Part shown: piece after piece, positions 27,249-35,275 of the stretch
Layout: the number at the start of each line of letters is the position of its first letter
Numbering within the stretch: position 1 is the stretch's first letter
Assembly: GCF_004799645.1 (NCBI RefSeq)
Contig: NZ_CP031308.1
Coordinates: 82,190-146,189 of the forward strand
Length of the DNA stretch: 64,000 nt
DNA from: Natronorubrum bangense
GTDB lineage: Archaea > Halobacteriota > Halobacteria > Halobacteriales > Natrialbaceae
Direction of reading: 5' to 3'
Program-made: the position numbers and the translations under genes
The notes under the pieces: model-generated
What the model was told of the DNA's origin: nothing
Database searches by the model: none
What the model saw: the letters and a program-made list of their open reading frames with translations, nothing else

Positions 27249-28697
27249 TTGGTGGAGTCTGTGAACGCAGACGATTTCACCAAAGAAGAGCTCCTTTCTC
27301 GGCTTCTCCAACTTGAGCAACGAGTCGAAGAACTCGAACGGGAGAACAAGCGAAAGGACAAGAAAATCGATCAGAAGGACGAGCGGATAGAAGAACTCGA
27401 AACACGCCTTCGCAAATACGAAAATCCGCATACACCGCCCAGTAAGCGACGGTCGGGGACTGACGAGTCCCCGACCTCGCAGGACGACGAAGACGAGAAT
27501 GTTCGAACCGATGGCGGTACTCCCGGACGGAAGGACGGTCACGACCCTGAGTGGCGTGCAACAGCAGATCCCGACAAAGAGATCGATGTCACCTGTGACT
27601 GTTGTCCCGAGTGTGGTGAACACTTCGACGAGTCGGTGGGCGTCAGCCCCCGACTCGTCGAGGAGGTTCCCGATCCACAGCCACCAGAAATCACCCGGTA
27701 CAACCGTCACTACTACCAGTGCAGCTCTTGTGGAACAGAAACCGTTGCTACACACCCCGACTGCCCCGATGAGGGGCAGTTCGGGGTGAACGTCATCTCT
27801 CAAGCAGCACTTTCTCGGTACGATCACCGCCTCCCCTACCGGAAAATCGCTGACCGGTTCGAGCAACTGCATGGATTAGAACTCTCGGGCGCGTCCGCGT
27901 GGCACGCGACCGAGCGCGCTGCGCGCGCCGGTCGCTGCGAATACGAACAGATTCGAAGACAGATTCAGCAAGCAGAGATCGTTCACGTTGACGAAACCGG
28001 TATCAAACGCGAGGGTGAGCAGGCGTGGATTTGGACGTTTCGGACGAGCGAGCACACGCTATACGCCGTAAGGGAGAGTCGTGGAAGTGATGTTCCCGCG
28101 GAAGTCCTCGGCGAGGACTTCCCGGGAACGGTCATCTGCGATGGGTGGACGGCGTATCCAGCGTTCAGCAGTAACCTTCAGCGGTGCTGGGCACATCTTC
28201 TCCGAGAAGCTGAAGACGCTGCTAGTGACCACGAGGAGGCAGAGCCCGTTTACCGGTATCTCAAGCAGATGTTCGTCGGTCTCCAGTCGTGGCTGGAGAC
28301 CGACCCGAGTCTTCGTGAGAGAGCACAGATGCACCGCTCATGCCAGAACGGGCTTAGATCGCTCGTGGGGCGGTCAGTAACCGACGAACCAGTGGCAACA
28401 CTACTCGGGAAAATCGAAGGAGGGATCGACCACTGGCTCACCTTCGTCGGTGAGCCAGCGGTCTCCCCGACGAACAACGCAGCTGAGAACGCACTTCGTG
28501 AACCAGTCGTTCTCCGGAAAATCATCGGGACACTCCGTAACGATCGAGGTATGTTCGTTCACGAGACGATCTTGTCCCTGCTGGCGACATGGCGCCAGCA
28601 GGGACGCAATCCCTACGAAGAACTTCGCCGAGTCGTCAACAACAATGAGATGATCTCACGGGCTCACACTGAACCGGCTGTTGAGACTTCGGGGTAA
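27249..28697 (+). CDS. IS66-family transposase
   Basis: A 482-residue transposase. Residues about 12-58 form a heptad-like coiled coil (leucine-zipper region of TnpC), followed by a PPSKRR segment, a zinc-binding region with Cys116/118/119/122 and Cys158/161, and the DDE core: Asp248 (HVDETG), Asp298 (ICDGWTAY) and Glu413 (NNAAENALRE). All three catalytic positions are present, so the enzyme looks functional. The start is uncertain between TTG 27249 and GTG at 27252 or 27261; no ATG serves. Its coding sequence carries eight long hairpins formed mostly by perfect inverted repeats, which must be tolerated by codon choice. It runs opposite to the disrupted methylase. Confidence 0.92.
   Translation: MVESVNADDFTKEELLSRLLQLEQRVEELERENKRKDKKIDQKDERIEELETRLRKYENPHTPPSKRRSGTDESPTSQDDEDENVRTDGGTPGRKDGHDPEWRATADPDKEIDVTCDCCPECGEHFDESVGVSPRLVEEVPDPQPPEITRYNRHYYQCSSCGTETVATHPDCPDEGQFGVNVISQAALSRYDHRLPYRKIADRFEQLHGLELSGASAWHATERAARAGRCEYEQIRRQIQQAEIVHVDETGIKREGEQAWIWTFRTSEHTLYAVRESRGSDVPAEVLGEDFPGTVICDGWTAYPAFSSNLQRCWAHLLREAEDAASDHEEAEPVYRYLKQMFVGLQSWLETDPSLRERAQMHRSCQNGLRSLVGRSVTDEPVATLLGKIEGGIDHWLTFVGEPAVSPTNNAAENALREPVVLRKIIGTLRNDRGMFVHETILSLLATWRQQGRNPYEELRRVVNNNEMISRAHTEPAVETSG
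27451..28605 (+). repeat. series of eight long hairpins inside transposase gene
   Basis: Inverted repeats with short loops at: 27451-27476 (11-bp perfect stem), 27626-27660 (11 bp plus an inner 4-bp stem), 27753-27788 (15 bp, one bulge), 27906-27935 (13 bp, one bulge), 28092-28129 (18 bp, one bulge, loop of one base), 28275-28304 (12 bp perfect), 28428-28463 (14 bp, one mismatch) and 28574-28605 (13 bp perfect). They are spaced at roughly 100-200 bases. Perfect stems of this length with loops of a few bases are not expected by chance in 1.6 kb. Purpose unknown. Confidence 0.85.
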
Positions 28698-28705
28698 ACA
28701 CGTAC
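28691..28705 (-). repeat. right terminal inverted repeat
   Basis: Reads GTACGTGTTTACCCC on the minus strand. The transposase stop codon TAA (28695-28697) lies inside this repeat, so the gene fills the element to its very end. Confidence 0.9.
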
Positions 28706-28713
28706 CAATAATC
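28706..28713 (+). repeat. right target-site duplication of IS66 element
   Basis: CAATAATC directly after the right inverted repeat, an exact copy of 27093-27100. Confidence 0.92.
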
Positions 28714-30036
28714 TACTGAGACAGAGCAACTGGCGCTCAGTGAACATGTCCTCCCATTTTGTATAACCGTACGGTCGAAGGTCTCCTGCCCCAGGAGCAG
28801 ATCCTGAAAATTTCCCAGAGGTAGTTTTCCAACCATCTGGGATTTGTTCAGATGGTGCATATTTATGCAGATCGGTTCGAGTGTTCCATTCACGCTTTGC
28901 CTCTTCGAATATTTGTTTGTCCTTAGGTTCGGCTTCTTTATACCCTTTATAAGCACTTTTTTCTCTTCCTGCATGATCACACTCTTCGCAATAGTATTCT
29001 ACTCCATAAAGCCTGAGATTATATCCTTGCTCCTGAATCGCTTTCGTAATTGATTCTTTCTGTCCACACTCTGGACAGTTGTAATAACCTCCCCGGGATA
29101 CATTTCCATTCTTCGGCTCAAACTCGAAAGAGCACTCATCACATTCCGCCTCGTCTTGCCAATCATCAACAAGGCTTATTGTCTCACAGCCGGGACAAAG
29201 TACATTCTCTTTATCATCATTCTCATAACGCCCAGCAGCAACGCGATAATCTTTGAATAAGGGGACAGTTGCATCACAAGAGACACAATCAATTTCTTTC
29301 ACCCAAAAATTATACATCACGTCCGCGTCGTGCTCGCCGTCGCAATTGGGACACGGCGTCTTGTAATACTGGAGAATCTCATCAGCAACGTCCTCTTTGA
29401 CTTGCTCGAACGCTTCCTCAAGTTCCTCAACGTCTGTCTGGCCAGCATCGAGCTGCTTCTTTGTGACGAACCATGCCACAGGGTTCAGGTCGACGCCAAC
29501 GGAGTCGACGCCGAAACGAGAAGCCTCTACGAGCGACGTCCCGCCGCCCATAAACGGATCGAGAATCTTTTTGTCTTTGATCCGGACGTCCTTCGGATAG
29601 AAGTCCCACAGTGATTCCGGATCGTCCATCGAGACCTCGCGAATAGCGTCGACGAGATCTTGATTGCTTAATCCATTCCTGCCGAGTGTTTGGTTCTCAC
29701 CCGGTTCGTACACATCGACATCGTCAATCGTTGTATCATCGTCGAGAAGTGAATAGAGCGTAATCGCACGGAAAAGACACCCCGGCCTGCGTGCCCACCA
29801 CTTGTGCATCGTGTAGATGGGGCGATACCACTGTTTCGCTCGTCCCTCCTTTTCTGCGATCTCATTCACTCGCTCGATCGGAAAGCCACGTTCGATAGGA
29901 AGTTCAGAACGGCCTTCCTCTCGTGGTTGCTGCTCAGACATTTGATATCCCTCCATTTTCACGAGAGACATATAAATCTGGTACTACGCTTGCCTGTCAC
30001 AGACGAAGTTGGAATTCAACAGTGGTGGTATTGCTG

Positions 30037-32739
30037 TCAGTAAGAGGTCCTCGTCTCCATTGTAATAGAGTCTCGCTGCCAGTCGCTGCTTGAGAACTCC
30101 AATTTGAACGTTCCTGCACTACGGGCCGTCTCCGCATCCGCATAGCGAACAATCGGGTCCGTCGACAGAACTTCGGTCACCCTGTACACACGATATCGCT
30201 CCGACTCTGCTTCGAGCAGTTGCGTTTGCGTGGTATTCAGATCGAAATCCTGTTTCGACTCTTTTGTTGATTTGACCTCGACAATCTGTCCATCGGGGTC
30301 ATTGATAGAGCCGACATCCAAATCTCGGCCGATTTTTGCCTGCCTGACATCGACATCTTGCTTCGCTTCCAGCTGTAGCTTCACGAAGAGCTCACCCAGT
30401 GCTCCAATGGTGTGTTTCTCATTGACCATCGAGTCGACCCCAAGTTTCCGAAGGAACGGCCTCCAGTCGTCGACGCCGAGTTCGTCGAACGTCTCCAGGT
30501 ACGCTTCACTCACGTACCGAGGTCCGGTTCTGAGGGCGTCAGCACCTGCTTCGGCGAAGATACCGCGATTTTCGATCACCGTGTTCGTAGTAAACCAGGG
30601 AGCGGCTTGGAGATTTTGAGTCGGAGCATCTGTATCGTCTGCCACAGTCGGGCCGTAGGCTTCACCGAGGAGAAGCTGAGATGGCGAGAGCCAGGAGCCA
30701 TCTTCTGTTTGTAGTCGGAGGGTTGGCGGATCCTCACCGACTTCCCACTCGCCATCACTCGATGCCCGACAGAGGATTGCCGCTACGAGGTATCGGTCAT
30801 TCGTCGTGAGAGTGTCCCATTCGACGGTCTGGAGCCATTCTTCGATCAGTGCTCCTTCGGTCAACTCTTCTACATCGTTCTTATCCAGCACCGACCGAAT
30901 CTCCTCCTTTTCGGCAAGGTCACTATCTACAATATTGAGAGAGGACCGGACCTCTTGTAGCGGGCGCGCAGTCTCGAACTCGTCTAAGTCTATCCCAGTA
31001 GGTGGAAGGTAGACCTGCTCTACGTCATCAGTTCCAACTACTCGCCCATCTTCTAATGGCACAGCGGTTGTGCTGAGGATATTTGATTGCCTAAACGAAG
31101 CTTTGCTTGAAATCCCCTCGAATACTCGCTCGAAGGTGTTCGTTCTCTCCACACCGGCAACACCCTCGAGCGTCGTCGTGACATCATAGTTCTGGAGAAA
31201 CTGATGGATGCCGAGCGATTTTCTGCTCTCGATCGTTTGGTAGATCTCCTCGTGTTCCTCGTGAATGGGACGGTCAGCACCCGCTTCCTCTACTTGATCA
31301 GCGTCGAAAGCTTCGCCAATGTGTTCGTCAACCACCTGGCAGTCGTCTAATTTGATTCGTTGGCCCGCTTGATCTCGGACTAAACTTGAGCTCTCGACAT
31401 ACTCGTGAATTCTGTTAACGATCTCCGTTGTTACGAACGTGTCTCCCTGCCCTTCTGGTACGAATACGCCAAGGTCAGTCCACCAATCGTCGTGACCAGC
31501 AACAACATCGAGGACATCCTTCGCACACTCAACTACGCCCTGTGCGATCTCGCGGTTCCAGGGAAGCTCTTGCTTGATCGTCTGTCGATCAGCAGGCGTG
31601 AGGAAGTCTGCGTGAACGAGAAAGTCGAAGTCAGTCTCGAGTTCTTTGAGAGGAAGATAGCTGAATACGCCTGTGTGCAGAGTCCCGCTTTCCGGCCGGG
31701 CGAATCCCCCATCATCGTCTACGATACAGGCGATGAACACCTCGCGGTAATCTACACCTCCACGCATATACTGCTCCGTCTTTGGGTCTTCCTGAATGCT
31801 GTCCGGCACCTCCCAGAGATGTTTGAACAGTACCCACGTATCCGCCTCCTTCGTCCCATCTGCTAACGACTCCTCGAGTTCTACAACTTCGATAGGATCG
31901 AACTGCGCGTCTGCCTCGTCTCTGATCGTCTTCTGCTTTAAGCTGGGGAATTGCTGTCTCGCTCTCTCAACAGACGACGCTAACCCATCATCACGAACGT
32001 CGTCTGTCCGGCTAATATGCCGTGAGTTGTCCGAGTAATGATCTTCGATAGATAACTCACGCACATCTTTCAAGAAGAGGAATACACGCCGGTCGATGTT
32101 CTCGGAATGGAGGGGTTCGAAGAGTTCGTCTTTCGAAAGCAGTTCCCGGCCCCGTTCGTCCAGTCTAACAACAAACCGGGTAGTATACTCAGTTCCATCG
32201 ATCTCCGCAGGGACCTCTGTTTCCTTCGTAGCGTTACATTCCCAGGGAACGACTCTCCAGGGGATCTCATCACCGTGTTTTTCCGCACGTTCTCTATCGA
32301 ACGAGAAGTGGAATTGACCGGAGTGGACCTCGACGCATTGACTGATCTCGAAGATCGATTTGAATCCTACTCCGATGAAGCCGATGTGATCACGGGGATG
32401 CTTCGGTGAGACGCCAGCTGCACACAGTCCAGTTACGTCGTCCTTGACATCGTCAGTATCTCTATCCTGGCCTTCGAGTGCACTGTCGGTGAACTTACGC
32501 CCGTTGTTGAGAATTTCTAAGCACCAGTCGCCGTCGATCTGCCGGACTTGAAAACGGACTGCACTGGCACCCTCATCGTCTGCGTTTTGGATGAATTCAA
32601 GCGGGAAATATGTCGAAGCAAAGTTCATCTGAACGACATTCGAGTGACCGTGGAGACTTGTTCTCACAAGATCAGGCGAATCGGCCAGATATTGCTCTCG
32701 AATTCTCCGTACTAATTGGTCTGGATTGCTAGCTTCCAT
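30037..32739 (-). CDS. GHKL (HSP90-like) ATPase with C-terminal EVK nuclease-like domain
   Basis: A 900-residue protein. N-terminal Bergerat ATP-binding site: EFIQNADDEGA (Asn52), ILNNGRKF (76-83) and GFIGVGFKS (120-128), the sacsin/HSP90 pattern. The C-terminal ~125 residues read GALGELFV, GRDLDVG (804-810) and IVEVKST (819-825): an E-D-EVK set typical of PD-(D/E)XK/DUF3883-type nucleases. The middle is unassigned. This is the second protein of this design in the island, about half the length of the one at 806. The gene lies 95 bases upstream of methylase 3 on the same strand and may share its transcript, which suggests that methylase 3 was its partner before the IS inserted. It is divergent from the genes at 32806. 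Confidence 0.85.
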   Translation of the reverse strand: MEASNPDQLVRRIREQYLADSPDLVRTSLHGHSNVVQMNFASTYFPLEFIQNADDEGASAVRFQVRQIDGDWCLEILNNGRKFTDSALEGQDRDTDDVKDDVTGLCAAGVSPKHPRDHIGFIGVGFKSIFEISQCVEVHSGQFHFSFDRERAEKHGDEIPWRVVPWECNATKETEVPAEIDGTEYTTRFVVRLDERGRELLSKDELFEPLHSENIDRRVFLFLKDVRELSIEDHYSDNSRHISRTDDVRDDGLASSVERARQQFPSLKQKTIRDEADAQFDPIEVVELEESLADGTKEADTWVLFKHLWEVPDSIQEDPKTEQYMRGGVDYREVFIACIVDDDGGFARPESGTLHTGVFSYLPLKELETDFDFLVHADFLTPADRQTIKQELPWNREIAQGVVECAKDVLDVVAGHDDWWTDLGVFVPEGQGDTFVTTEIVNRIHEYVESSSLVRDQAGQRIKLDDCQVVDEHIGEAFDADQVEEAGADRPIHEEHEEIYQTIESRKSLGIHQFLQNYDVTTTLEGVAGVERTNTFERVFEGISSKASFRQSNILSTTAVPLEDGRVVGTDDVEQVYLPPTGIDLDEFETARPLQEVRSSLNIVDSDLAEKEEIRSVLDKNDVEELTEGALIEEWLQTVEWDTLTTNDRYLVAAILCRASSDGEWEVGEDPPTLRLQTEDGSWLSPSQLLLGEAYGPTVADDTDAPTQNLQAAPWFTTNTVIENRGIFAEAGADALRTGPRYVSEAYLETFDELGVDDWRPFLRKLGVDSMVNEKHTIGALGELFVKLQLEAKQDVDVRQAKIGRDLDVGSINDPDGQIVEVKSTKESKQDFDLNTTQTQLLEAESERYRVYRVTEVLSTDPIVRYADAETARSAGTFKLEFSSSDWQRDSITMETRTSY

Positions 32740-32805
32740 TGATTGGTGATAAATCAGAAGTTCTTAACATATAAATTCCAATAGGGACACTACGACTGGT
32801 AGTAC
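32740..32805. promoter_or_regulatory. bidirectional promoter, GHKL ATPase / 32806 gene
   Basis: A 66-base gap between divergent starts. The A-T block TTAACATATAAATT (32764-32777) contains TATA-like elements on both strands (ATATAAAT forward, AATTTATAT reverse) about 30-40 bases from each start, so one element may serve both directions. Confidence 0.45.
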
Positions 32806-33738
32806 GTGTCTGATCCCAATATGGACCTCCCGATTGACCCAACGCAAAACGACGCGTCACCACAAGAACTCATTCGCAATCTTCCCTCACAGGCCGCCCG
32901 CCGTCGCGTCCTCCAGGCAGCCGATATCTCCATCGACGTCGACGATCGGAGCTTCGCCGACACGCTCGACGAACTCTCTCAGATCGAACTCCGACGAGCA
33001 GCGTCACAGCTCCGCTTTGCGGGCGCCCGGTCAGTCTACTACTACCGAGTCGATGGACTGCGCCAGGTCTCACCCGACGTTGCGACCGGTCGAGTCGGGG
33101 ATGTGGGCTCCCCGGGCGCGTACGGACCCGAAGTCCAGACCGCCGTCAGGGACCACAACCGTATCTACGTCGTCTGCAATGTCCCCGACACCGGATCCCA
33201 GACACAACTGACGATCTCGAAAGAAAACCGGCCGACGACCGTCGCGACGTTCAAACCGAGAACACAGCTCCTCGCCGTTCGGGCATCCGACGACGGCACC
33301 GCAGACGCAACCGTACAGGCCGTACTGAGTTATCTCGAACTGGACGATGCAACCCGAATTTCCTTCCACGATACCGGGTTCCGTGGACGGTTCGAGGATG
33401 CATGCGTGGATGGGTATTCGACGCTCCGTCTAAGGAATACGAACCCTCGAGACACATCGCGGGAGATCGAGATCCGATCAAAGGAATCCGGAGCTGAGCA
33501 TGTAGCTGACGTTCGTACCGATGCGATCGTTGAGGACCTACTCCGCCGAGGTGACACAGAACTCGAGACAGCGACGGGACTCGTCACCATCCCGACTGAC
33601 GTCCGATCGATGGAACACGGCGAACCCCTGCACCCGCGAGTGACGATTGGATTTCCGGATGGGTGGGTAACCTTCGAACAGTTTGTCCCCGAGCAGATAT
33701 TGATCGAGTTCGACGATTTAGTGCGGGATTCGCTCTGA
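32806..33738 (+). CDS. uncharacterised haloarchaeal protein, 310 aa
   Basis: Acidic soluble protein without recognised domain. The first ~75 residues are helical and Arg/Asp rich, the remainder alternates short beta strands (YRVDGLRQVSP... TLRLRNTNPRDTSREIEI). No membrane segment, signal peptide or Cys cluster. The GTG at 32806 opens the frame; ATG at 32821 is an equally likely start. It is divergent from the GHKL ATPase and is followed after 100 bases by a zinc-ribbon gene on the same strand. Its place at the right edge of the defence island suggests an island-linked role, which is not otherwise supported. Confidence 0.6.
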   Translation: MSDPNMDLPIDPTQNDASPQELIRNLPSQAARRRVLQAADISIDVDDRSFADTLDELSQIELRRAASQLRFAGARSVYYYRVDGLRQVSPDVATGRVGDVGSPGAYGPEVQTAVRDHNRIYVVCNVPDTGSQTQLTISKENRPTTVATFKPRTQLLAVRASDDGTADATVQAVLSYLELDDATRISFHDTGFRGRFEDACVDGYSTLRLRNTNPRDTSREIEIRSKESGAEHVADVRTDAIVEDLLRRGDTELETATGLVTIPTDVRSMEHGEPLHPRVTIGFPDGWVTFEQFVPEQILIEFDDLVRDSL

Positions 33739-33837
33739 GAGCGCGCTCGAACGTATTCTCCCTCGTTACTCCCTGGGAAATCCACAGCGATGCCCATACC
33801 AGCAAAGTCTCAGTATCTATGACTCGTAGCTCACAGT

Positions 33838-34350
33838 ATGCCCTACTGTCCGAATTGTGGTAGCCAAGTCAAGACGGTCCATCATTACTGCGGATCTTGT
33901 GGACAAGCGTTGTCCGAGATTGCAGAGTCAGAGAGCGATCCACCGATGGCGGTCGATAGGGAAGGATTCCTGTCACTGCGATCGCTCTCATACGTCAATG
34001 AACTACTGAAGGGAGAGCGAGAACTTGATCATGATTCTGTGTCCTACACGCAGTTATCCCGAGAGGTAAGTGCCGCGTTTGCGGATTTCGCTCGTCTTGC
34101 GATGGTCAATGATCTCGATCTTCTTCATCTCTGGGCAGCTGGATCGAACACGGATTCACTGAGTATATCCGTCGACGACATGAACAGCGATCAGTTCCGA
34201 GACTGGCTCGCTGCGATTGGGTTGGGACGAACTCTTCGGATGTACGATGACGCACTCCACACTGAGTTTGAGGACGAGTTCAACGACCGACTGCAGAAAC
34301 TGATCGAGTTTGTGAATGAAGAACTCGACGAAGAGGATATCTCTGAATAG
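33838..34350 (+). CDS. zinc-ribbon protein, 170 aa
   Basis: The N-terminus has two CxxC pairs, MPYCPNCGSQ and HYCGSCGQ (Cys4/7 and Cys19/22), forming a zinc ribbon of the kind often fused to small archaeal proteins. The rest (residues 35-170) is an acidic helical region with no known motif; it ends in a Glu-rich helix (EELDEEDISE). No membrane segment. Function unknown; the zinc ribbon suggests protein or nucleic-acid contact. It is the last gene before the long intergenic stretch that precedes the secretion operon. Confidence 0.65.
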   Translation: MPYCPNCGSQVKTVHHYCGSCGQALSEIAESESDPPMAVDREGFLSLRSLSYVNELLKGERELDHDSVSYTQLSREVSAAFADFARLAMVNDLDLLHLWAAGSNTDSLSISVDDMNSDQFRDWLAAIGLGRTLRMYDDALHTEFEDEFNDRLQKLIEFVNEELDEEDISE

Positions 34351-34823
34351 GGAGCTACAGCTGACTGGCTGTCCATATTCCTCGGACAACGCGGTTTTGA
34401 GATCAAAGCTGGCCCGCTGAGGACCTCTGTCGAGTATTGGGCGCGGCCATCAGTATCCAGATCGATGGAATCACTCCGGGTAGCCCGATCTTAGTATACA
34501 TTCAGGAGTTTCGAAGTGCGTTGCATCATTTTGTACTCAAATTATATATGTGAATATGACTTTCGTTACTCGCTATATATTTATACAGGGATAGAAGAAT
34601 GTCTTCTAAAACAATTTATTTCTAGAAACATTTAAGAAATACAGAAGATATATGCCCTATCCCGACAGGCTAGCGTTTGGTAATAAATGAGCGACTCGAG
34701 GAACCGAAATCGAAAATTCTCACGAACAGGTTGCAGTCGATACAATCCGTTGAACAGTGGCTTCACCGCAAATCCGCACAGCGAGATGGCCCGATACAGA
34801 TCTAGTAGAGGTCAGGTCTCTCA
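34351..34823. other. A-T rich intergenic boundary
   Basis: A 473-base stretch between the defence island and the secretion operon. About 34530-34680 is very rich in A and T with several TATA-like blocks (for example ATATATTTATAC near 34573). The first ~170 bases contain short frames that look faintly like coding remnants but are interrupted. No RNA gene, integrase site or long repeat was recognised. It probably contains the promoter of the operon starting at 34824. Confidence 0.5.
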
Positions 34824-35234
34824 ATGACGACAAGGGATCGTCCTACTGGTGAACAACAGAATCCCAATGCTCTTCGACAGCGAGTAGTACGTAGCGGATT
34901 CGCTTCGTTCCTTATCCTCTCGCTTGTCGCTGTAGACCCCGTTTTGGCTCAAGACAGCGTCGTGTGTGACGCTGAAGGCTTGCCAGACATGATCTCTGGA
35001 TTCTTCCAGATTACGACTGCGCTCGGAATTATGGGATTGGTTGTGGTCTGGCAGGCTGATTCACTCGTCGAGATGTTCACGATGAACATTGAGCAGAAAA
35101 AGAGCCTCAAACAGCACAAGCGGACGGCGATGAAGTCTGCAGTTATCCTCGTGATCCTCGGACCGCTGTATACGGTTGCTGGATCGGCGATGGGGCTTCC
35201 ACTCGCTGAGTGTGTCGACCTCGTCCCGTGGTAA
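34824..35234 (+). CDS. small membrane protein, VirB2/TrbC-like pilin candidate
   Basis: A 136-residue protein with a signal-like N-terminal segment (SGFASFLILSLVAVDPVLAQ, about residues 25-44) ending in an AQ-type cleavage site, then two hydrophobic segments around 60-80 and 105-125 separated by a basic loop (EQKKSLKQHKRTAMK). Signal peptide plus two membrane helices with a basic turn is the layout of VirB2/TrbC pilins, and it opens an operon with VirB4- and VirD4-like genes, which fits. There is no sequence identity I can recognise beyond topology. The start ATG is the first in frame. Alternative: any small membrane subunit of the apparatus. Confidence 0.6.
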   Translation: MTTRDRPTGEQQNPNALRQRVVRSGFASFLILSLVAVDPVLAQDSVVCDAEGLPDMISGFFQITTALGIMGLVVVWQADSLVEMFTMNIEQKKSLKQHKRTAMKSAVILVILGPLYTVAGSAMGLPLAECVDLVPW

Positions 35235-35275
35235 CTCAACGCTACACTCTGGATCGTCTCTGATTCACTCCGCTC

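Larger units (their letters stand above)
27101..28705 (+). mobile_element. IS66-family insertion sequence, 1605 bp
   Basis: Ends are fixed by imperfect inverted repeats (left GTATGTGTTTAGCCC at 27101-27115, right complement GTACGTGTTTACCCC at 28691-28705, 13 of 15 identical) and by an exact 8-bp duplication CAATAATC just outside both ends. Eight-base duplications and GTA-type ends are usual for IS66. It holds one gene, the transposase, with no accessory tnpA/tnpB, like the ISBst12-type subgroup. The insertion lies inside methylase 3 and appears recent because the duplication is perfect and the host frame can be rebuilt. Its unusual feature is the number of long hairpins along the element. Confidence 0.93.
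25650..29941 (-). pseudogene. DUF1156 adenine methylase (copy 3) disrupted by IS66 element
   Basis: The gene starts at 29941 (ATG with GGAGG eight bases upstream on the minus strand) and carries LPIERGFPIERVNEIA, MHKWWARRPG, motif I DPFMGGGTS and zinc ribbons, then breaks at 28706. It resumes at 27100 with the rest of the paralogue, including catalytic DPPYYDN, and ends at 25650. Removing the element and one copy of its 8-bp target duplication leaves 2679 bases, exactly 893 codons with the stop, so the frame was intact before insertion (892 residues versus 896 for copy 1). As read, the N-terminal part is a ~425-residue fragment with a short foreign tail, lacking the catalytic DPPY. The central portion is A-T rich and the ends GC-rich, suggesting mosaic ancestry. 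Confidence 0.9.

Noticed and set aside
25650..27872. A 740-residue minus-strand frame joining methylase 3 to a Cys- and Val-rich N-terminus
   Set aside because: The first part is the antisense of the IS66 transposase; it exists only because of the insertion.
10019..29941. Interpreting the island as a complete BREX or DISARM system
   Set aside because: No PglZ, BrxA/B, DrmA, DrmB or DrmC-like gene is visible in the window; only general components (methylase, helicase, ATPases) are shared.
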